Below the pieces are notes generated by a model. That model saw only the letters and a list, made by a program, of their open reading frames with translations, was not told the origin of the DNA and did not search any database. The translations under genes were made by a program, and so were the position numbers. Positions 59,475-64,000 of a stretch of 64,000 nt of DNA are shown piece by piece. How positions within the stretch are numbered: the first letter of the stretch is position 1; the number at the start of each line of letters is the position of its first letter. The stretch comes from Pseudomonas sp. B20(2017) (GTDB taxonomy: Bacteria; Pseudomonadota; Gammaproteobacteria; Pseudomonadales; Pseudomonadaceae), in contig NZ_NEJP01000001.1 of NCBI RefSeq assembly GCF_002113125.1, positions 310,001 through 374,000 of the forward strand, given 5' to 3'.

Positions 59475-60233
59475 CTAGGCGATGTGGCGCCAGTCGAGCC
59501 CTGAATCTTGATCGGCCAGTTGCAGCCAGTCCGGGTCGCACCCGAGGGTGTCGACAAAACATTGCCGGGCCAGCTGCGGCAGGTTGTTCTTGCTGCTCAG
59601 ATGGGCCAGGACCAGGTGTTGCAGGCCTTGCCAGCCCAACTCGGCCACCAGGAATGCCGCCTGATGGTTATTCAAATGTCCCAGCTCGCCGCCCACCCGC
59701 TGCTTGAGAAAGTACGGGTAATGACCACGGGCCAGCATGTCTCGGCAATGATTGGACTCGATCATCAACGCATCGAGGTCCCGATAACCGTCCAGCACCC
59801 GCTCGCAGTATGAACCCAGATCGGTCAGCAAGCCGAAACGCCGCTCACCATCGCTGAATACATATTGGGTCGGTTCCTGTGCATCGTGGGCCACGGCAAT
59901 GACCCCGATGTTCAGAGCACCGATCTGCAGTTGCTCGCCACCGGTCACGAAACCGGCAGGTTCAATCGGTTTGCGCATCCCGCGCAGTGTGCCGCGACTG
60001 AGGTAGACAGGCAAATTGTAGCGCCGAGACAGCAAACCCACGCCATGCACGTGGTCGGCATGTTCGTGGGTTACGAGTATCGCGCTCAGTTGCGCCGGGT
60101 TCACACCCAGGCGCAACAGGCGTTTTTCGGTTTCCCGCAGGGAAAAACCACAATCCACCAGCACATACGTATCAGCACTGGCGATCAGCGTGCCGTTCCC
60201 TTGGCTACCGCTGCCGAGAACGGCAAAACGCAT
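59475..60233 (-). CDS. Metallo-beta-lactamase-fold hydrolase
   Basis: A 252-residue MBL-fold protein (MRFAVLGSGSQGNGTLIASA) with the metal motif LVTHEHADHVHGV near residue 60, further ligands in IAVAHDAQEP and the late HLSSKNN. Similar to the WalJ/YycJ-like subgroup, sometimes placed as exonuclease or phosphodiesterase. In Pseudomonas it normally lies between bamC and purC, as here. Confidence 0.87.
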   Translation of the reverse strand: MRFAVLGSGSQGNGTLIASADTYVLVDCGFSLRETEKRLLRLGVNPAQLSAILVTHEHADHVHGVGLLSRRYNLPVYLSRGTLRGMRKPIEPAGFVTGGEQLQIGALNIGVIAVAHDAQEPTQYVFSDGERRFGLLTDLGSYCERVLDGYRDLDALMIESNHCRDMLARGHYPYFLKQRVGGELGHLNNHQAAFLVAELGWQGLQHLVLAHLSSKNNLPQLARQCFVDTLGCDPDWLQLADQDSGLDWRHIA

Positions 60234-60237
60234 TGGA

Positions 60238-61353
60238 TCAGCCCAGGTTGTCCTGAATCACGCTTAACACTTTGCGGGCCACATCGGCCGGCGCAACGGT
60301 GTTGATGTTTTTCTCGACGGTCACCTGAACGTTCTCGCCGACCTTGCTCAGGCGAACCTGATAACGTTCGGCGCGGGCTTCAACTTCTTCCTTGGTCGGC
60401 GCGCTGCCGAACAGGCTGCTGAAGAAACCAGGCTTCTCGTCTTTCTTCTCGGCCTTTTCGGACAAGTTGATGTAGTAGAGACCCAGGCTGCGGTTGATGT
60501 CTTCAACGCGCCATTCGCCCTGCTCCAGCGCACGACCGACGCTCGACCAGGCACGATCCAGGTCCGTACCGACGTTCAGTACCGGGTTGCCGCTGCCGTC
60601 TTCGCTCAGGCTGACACGGCTCGGGGTATCGAAATCACGCGACGCCAGCATCGACACCGAACCACCCTTCTCGGAGGTACGGCTCATGCTCGCAAGCATG
60701 TCGTCGACCAGCGCAGCGTCGAGGCCGGTGTTGACCGAACGGTTGGTGAAGGCCACGTCGGCGGTGCTGCCGGCAGGACGCTCGGCGCTGACCACGTAGA
60801 CTTCACTGGTGTTGCGCTGCACGCCCGGCTCGATGCGCACCCGCACGCGGGTTTCGCTGTCGGTGCTGACGCCGGCAGCGCTCAGGCGCTTGGCCATGGC
60901 GGCGGACAGTTCGTCGGAATGCTGCCAGGTGGTGGTGAATTCGCCGGTTTGCGGGCGCTGTTCATCCAGACGGAAACCGTTGTCCTGAAAGTACTGCACC
61001 GCCACTGGCCAGACTTCGGCCGGTGGGTGCTGGGCCATGACCCAACGAGAGTCACCGCTCTTCTGCAGCGAGTAGTCGCTGGCATCGGCAACGGCCGACA
61101 GCGGTTGAGGACGCGGAACGATGTATTCACCCTTGGCGGTGTCGTCAGCCACGTTGCGCGGGATCGGCAGCAGCGGATCCAGGCGCTTGGAGGTGCTGAC
61201 GTCCGGTGGCAGTTGCATCGGGGCAGTCTGTTGCGCTTCCAGGTAATCGCTACCACGGTCACGGAAATAACCTTCCGGGCCCCAGATCCATCCGCAGCCA
61301 CTGGTGCTGGAGATAATCAAGGCAAGTGCGGAAAGTCCGGCCATTCGCTTCAT
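60238..61353 (-). CDS. bamC: BamC, outer-membrane assembly lipoprotein
   Basis: A 371-residue lipoprotein (MKRMAGLSALALIISSTSGC, lipobox STSGC) of the BAM complex, formerly NlpB. The N-terminal unstructured segment contains FRDRGSDYLEAQ; two helix-grip domains follow. The start at 61353 is chosen since the 12 preceding codons would disturb the signal. It is coupled to dapA in a dapA-bamC operon, 17 bp apart. Confidence 0.92.
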   Translation of the reverse strand: MKRMAGLSALALIISSTSGCGWIWGPEGYFRDRGSDYLEAQQTAPMQLPPDVSTSKRLDPLLPIPRNVADDTAKGEYIVPRPQPLSAVADASDYSLQKSGDSRWVMAQHPPAEVWPVAVQYFQDNGFRLDEQRPQTGEFTTTWQHSDELSAAMAKRLSAAGVSTDSETRVRVRIEPGVQRNTSEVYVVSAERPAGSTADVAFTNRSVNTGLDAALVDDMLASMSRTSEKGGSVSMLASRDFDTPSRVSLSEDGSGNPVLNVGTDLDRAWSSVGRALEQGEWRVEDINRSLGLYYINLSEKAEKKDEKPGFFSSLFGSAPTKEEVEARAERYQVRLSKVGENVQVTVEKNINTVAPADVARKVLSVIQDNLG

Positions 61354-61370
61354 GCGTTGTACTTCCTCAA

Positions 61371-62249
61371 TTAAACCAGGACGTTGCACTGGCGCAGGGC
61401 CGAGCGCAGCGTTTCATGACAAGGAGCGCTCAGCCAGGTCAGCGGCAGGCGGATGCCTTCGTGCATCAGGCCCATTTCGACCAAAGCCCACTTCACCGGA
61501 ATCGGGTTGGCTTCAATGAACAGGTCCTTGTGCAGCGGCATCAGTTTTTCGTTGATGGCCCGTGCGGTCTCGGCGTCGCCCTTGAGCGCGGCCTCGCACA
61601 GGTCGGCCATTTCGCGCGGGGCGACGTTGGCGGTGACGGAGATGTTGCCCTTGCCGCCCAGCAGGATCAGCTCTACGGCGGTCGGATCATCGCCGGACAG
61701 CACGATGAAGTCCTTGCTCACGCCGTCGATGATCGCCTTGGCGCGCTTCAGGTCGCCGGTCGCTTCCTTGATGCCGATGATGTTCGGCACGGTGGACAGG
61801 CGGATCACGGTCTCGGCCTGCATGTCGCAGGAGGTGCGGCCAGGAACGTTGTAGAGAATCTGCGGGATGTCGACCGCTTCGGCGATGTGCTTGAAGTGCT
61901 GGTACAGGCCTTCCTGGGTCGGCTTGTTGTAGTACGGAACTACCAGCAGGCAGGCATCGGCGCCGGCTTCCTTGGCATTGCGGGTCAGCTCGACCGCTTC
62001 GCGGGTCGAGTTGGCGCCGGTACCGGCGATCACCGGAATGCGACCGGCAACCTGTTTGACCACGGCTTTGATGACGGCGATGTGTTCTTCTACATCAAGG
62101 GTTGCCGACTCGCCGGTGGTGCCGACCGCGACAATGGCATGGGTGCCGTTCTTGAGATGGAAGTCCACGAGTTTGCTGAGGCTGTCCCAGTCAAGACGCC
62201 CTTGTGCATCCATGGGTGTGACCAGTGCCACCATACTGCCCGCAATCAT
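61371..62249 (-). CDS. dapA: 4-hydroxy-tetrahydrodipicolinate synthase
   Basis: A 292-residue (beta/alpha)8 enzyme starting [20 protein letters not shown] that makes the first committed step to lysine and diaminopimelate. Catalytic residues are in [13 protein letters not shown] (Tyr, Arg) and [11 protein letters not shown] (Schiff-base Lys near residue 161). The start at 62249 gives the usual family length; the longer frame does not. Confidence 0.96.
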   Translation of the reverse strand: MIAGSMVALVTPMDAQGRLDWDSLSKLVDFHLKNGTHAIVAVGTTGESATLDVEEHIAVIKAVVKQVAGRIPVIAGTGANSTREAVELTRNAKEAGADACLLVVPYYNKPTQEGLYQHFKHIAEAVDIPQILYNVPGRTSCDMQAETVIRLSTVPNIIGIKEATGDLKRAKAIIDGVSKDFIVLSGDDPTAVELILLGGKGNISVTANVAPREMADLCEAALKGDAETARAINEKLMPLHKDLFIEANPIPVKWALVEMGLMHEGIRLPLTWLSAPCHETLRSALRQCNVLV

Positions 62250-62561
62250 GAAACCGCTCCTGCCGGAAAAAGAGAGCGGTAATGGTACTGGCGCCAAGAT
62301 GCTTGCACAAGCGAAGTACTGTGCCGCCATTCCCCTTGGCGCCGCTTTTCGCTACCCTTCAGACTTTGATCGGTACTGATCAGCTTGTACGCCGGGTTCC
62401 AGTCTCCCGTTTCGGCCTCCCGGGCCCCGTTCCAGTGTCGTTGCCGTACGCTTCCTTTTAATGGAGCCGTAGCGCCACACGAATCGGGCCTTCCGGACAG
62501 TCATTGCCCCGGCAATCAACGCCCTCTCCCTACCGACCGCTCATCGCTTTAGGAATGCTGC
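62250..62561. other. Divergent dapA-gcvR intergenic region
   Basis: About 310 bp that must hold the promoters of dapA and gcvR. I see GC-rich inverted patches (CGGGCCTTCCGG-like at 62485) but no clear riboswitch, operator or small gene. Confidence 0.55.
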
Positions 62562-63122
62562 ATGTCCACCCCCACAGTTCGCGAACAATTCCTTGTCATC
62601 AGTGCCCTCGGCGCCAATCCCATGGAGCTGACCAACGTCCTGTGCCGCGCCAGCCATGAAAATCGCTGTGCGGTCGTCACTTCGCGCCTGACCCGCCACG
62701 GCGAGTGCAGCGCGCTGGTGCTCGAAGTCTCCGGCAGCTGGGACGCCCTGGCTCGCCTGGAGGGCAGCCTGCCGGTGCTGGCCAAGCGTCATGCGTTCAC
62801 CGTCAACGTGGTGCGCAGCGCCGCCCTGGAAAATCGCCCGCAAGCCCTGCCGTACGTGGCTTACGTGTCTTCGGCTTACCGCCCGGACATCATCAACGAG
62901 CTGTGCCAGTTCTTCATGGATCACAACGTCGAGCTGGAAAACCTGACGTGCGATACCTATCAGGCACCGCAGACCGGCGGCACCATGCTCAACGCCACGT
63001 TCACCGTGACCCTGCCCGCCGGCACCCAGATCAGCTGGCTGCGCGACCAGTTCCTGGATTTCGCCGACGCCATGAACCTGGATGCACTGATCGAACCTTG
63101 GCGCCCACAGAACCCAATGTAA
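62562..63122 (+). CDS. gcvR: Glycine cleavage system regulator GcvR
   Basis: A 186-residue protein with two ACT domains (residues 8-80 EQFLVISALGANPMELTNVL and 95-170 YVAYVSSAYRPDIINELCQF). In E. coli GcvR binds GcvA to repress gcvTHP in the absence of glycine. The GcvA partner is not in the window; some Pseudomonas homologues may act in other ways. Followed by bcp after 10 bp. Confidence 0.88.
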   Translation: MSTPTVREQFLVISALGANPMELTNVLCRASHENRCAVVTSRLTRHGECSALVLEVSGSWDALARLEGSLPVLAKRHAFTVNVVRSAALENRPQALPYVAYVSSAYRPDIINELCQFFMDHNVELENLTCDTYQAPQTGGTMLNATFTVTLPAGTQISWLRDQFLDFADAMNLDALIEPWRPQNPM

Positions 63123-63132
63123 GGAAGCTTTC

Positions 63133-63606
63133 ATGGCCGTTGTCATCGACCAACCGGTTACGGATTTCGAAGCACCTGCCACCAGCGGGCAGACCGTCAG
63201 CCTGTCGTCCCTCAAGGGCAAGCAAGTGGTGATCTACTTCTATCCGAAGGACAGCACCCCGGGCTGCACCACCGAAGGCCAGGGCTTTCGCGATCAATAC
63301 GCTGCATTCAAGGCTGCCAACACGGAAATCTTCGGGATTTCCCGCGACAGCCTGAAGTCTCACGAGAACTTCAAGTGCAAGCAGGAGTTTCCGTTCGAGC
63401 TGATCAGCGACAAGGACGAAGCGGTCTGCCAGCTGTTCGACGTGATCAAGCTGAAAAAGCTCTACGGCAAGGAATACCTGGGCGTTGATCGCAGCACGTT
63501 CTTGATCGACAAGAACGGTGTATTGCGTCAGGAATGGCGCGGCGTGAAGGTGCCAGGACATGTCGATGCAGTGCTGGCTGCGGCTCAGGCGCTGAACAAG
63601 GCCTGA
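63133..63606 (+). CDS. bcp: Thioredoxin-dependent peroxiredoxin Bcp
   Basis: A 157-residue atypical two-Cys peroxiredoxin (MAVVIDQPVTDFEAPATSGQ). The peroxidatic Cys is in YPKDSTPGCTTEGQGFRDQ near residue 46; the resolving Cys appears to be that of CKQEFPF or CQLFDV rather than five residues later (TTEGQ has none). It reduces lipid and hydrogen peroxides. Co-directional with gcvR. Confidence 0.92.
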   Translation: MAVVIDQPVTDFEAPATSGQTVSLSSLKGKQVVIYFYPKDSTPGCTTEGQGFRDQYAAFKAANTEIFGISRDSLKSHENFKCKQEFPFELISDKDEAVCQLFDVIKLKKLYGKEYLGVDRSTFLIDKNGVLRQEWRGVKVPGHVDAVLAAAQALNKA

Positions 63607-63631
63607 TATTTCTGCGTCGACTTCACTGACG

Positions 63632-63699
63632 CCTTCGCGAGCAAGCCCGCTCCCACAGTTGACCGAGGTCTAATGTGGGAGCGGGCTTGCTCGCGAAGG
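63632..63699. repeat. Inverted pair of REP-like elements
   Basis: CCTTCGCGAGCAAGCCCGCT plus CCCACA (63632-63657) is perfectly inverted at 63674-63699 with a 16-bp spacer. This is the short REP motif spread through P. fluorescens-group genomes. Between convergent genes it can also act as a transcription end. Confidence 0.93.
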
Positions 63700-63729
63700 G
63701 GCCATAAGAGCCAACGAATAATCCGGTTT

Positions 63730-64000
63730 CTAGAGCAGCGGAGCTACAACCGGCTCCTTGCGTGGCCACGCATCAAGCACAGCCTTGAACAGCGTCGCCA
63801 GCGGAATCGCGAAGAAAACGCCCCAGAACCCCCACAACCCGCCGAACAACAGCACCGCGCAGATGATCGCCACCGGGTGCAGGTTGACCGCTTCCGAAAA
63901 CAGCAACGGCACCAGCACGTTGCCGTCCAGCGTCTGAATAATGCCGTAGACCGCCATCAAATAGATGAACTGATCGCTCCAGCCCCACTGGAACAGCGCA
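63730..64000 (-). CDS. AI-2E/PerM-family transporter, C-terminal part (runs off right edge)
   Basis: Ninety codons are visible, ending [13 protein letters not shown]. The segment [20 protein letters not shown] and [20 protein letters not shown] is the conserved last part of the AI-2E transporter (UPF0118) family, polytopic inner-membrane proteins that export small molecules or ions. The N-terminal two-thirds are outside the window. Convergent with bcp. Confidence 0.9.
   Translation of the reverse strand, partial: ALFQWGWSDQFIYLMAVYGIIQTLDGNVLVPLLFSEAVNLHPVAIICAVLLFGGLWGFWGVFFAIPLATLFKAVLDAWPRKEPVVAPLL

Overview
The window is a piece of a Pseudomonas chromosome, most likely from the fluorescens group, split by one complete prophage of about 42.7 kb. 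The flanks carry typical Pseudomonas housekeeping genes: rnd-ycgL, eptA, ppk2, dapA-bamC-purC-tRNA-Ser and gcvR-bcp. A paired inverted REP-like repeat lies at 63.63-63.70 kb. No database search was possible, so gene names rest on recognised motifs, lengths and gene order.

Left flank (1-15.8 kb): a partial D-2-hydroxyacid dehydrogenase, ycgL, rnd and eptA (lipid A phosphoethanolamine transferase). Next come a CynX-type MFS transporter, two LysR regulators around a 5-carboxymethyl-2-hydroxymuconate isomerase, and a four-gene gtr-like surface-glycan cassette (glycosyltransferase, methyltransferase, GtrA flippase, DUF6311 membrane protein). The flank ends with a small YegP-like protein, ppk2 and a DUF3300-DUF2950 pair.

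Prophage (15832-58584): it sits in the 3' end of tRNA-Ser(CGA). A 27-bp direct repeat marks attL and attR; the intact tRNA is at attR beside the integrase. Both ends carry a pair of TGCCCTAA motifs 11 bp apart, probable integrase arm sites. The phage also brings its own terminator for the tRNA it split from the old one. From attL inward there are: (a) an AT-richer cargo zone (15.9-24.6 kb) with a lipoprotein, a truncated tRNA-Gly, a 32-codon ORF with a strong ribosome site and terminator, a DUF4238 gene followed by a four-helix membrane protein, SOS-controlled umuDC divergent from an HMCES/YedK gene, an orphan RES-domain gene and an adenine methylase; (b) lysis genes (nested Rz/Rz1, GH19 endolysin); (c) a P2-like contractile tail and baseplate; (d) a lambda-like head and packaging module; (e) a holin and a Q-like late regulator; (f) a Toprim/VapE-type primase-helicase, a TraR zinc finger and a CP76-type CII; (g) the Cro/CI switch; (h) a rightward operon with a KilAC-like protein, PrtN, a repeat-bearing cytosine methyltransferase, Xis and Int; (i) a YfbU-domain gene next to attR.

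Regulation that can be read directly: matching AACAC-N5-GTG operators lie both between cro and cI and over the promoter after cI, so CI probably controls both early operons. A chain of intrinsic-terminator hairpins sits inside the leftward late operon, the first just before the holin, which fits Q-type antitermination. A structured non-coding stretch with a plus-strand terminator separates cII from cro and resembles phage antisense-RNA immunity loci. All expected structural genes appear intact, so the prophage may be inducible.

Right flank (58.6-64 kb): the tRNA-Ser, purC, a metallo-beta-lactamase-fold hydrolase, bamC and dapA (all leftward), then gcvR and bcp (rightward), the REP pair, and a partial AI-2E/PerM family membrane protein at the edge.
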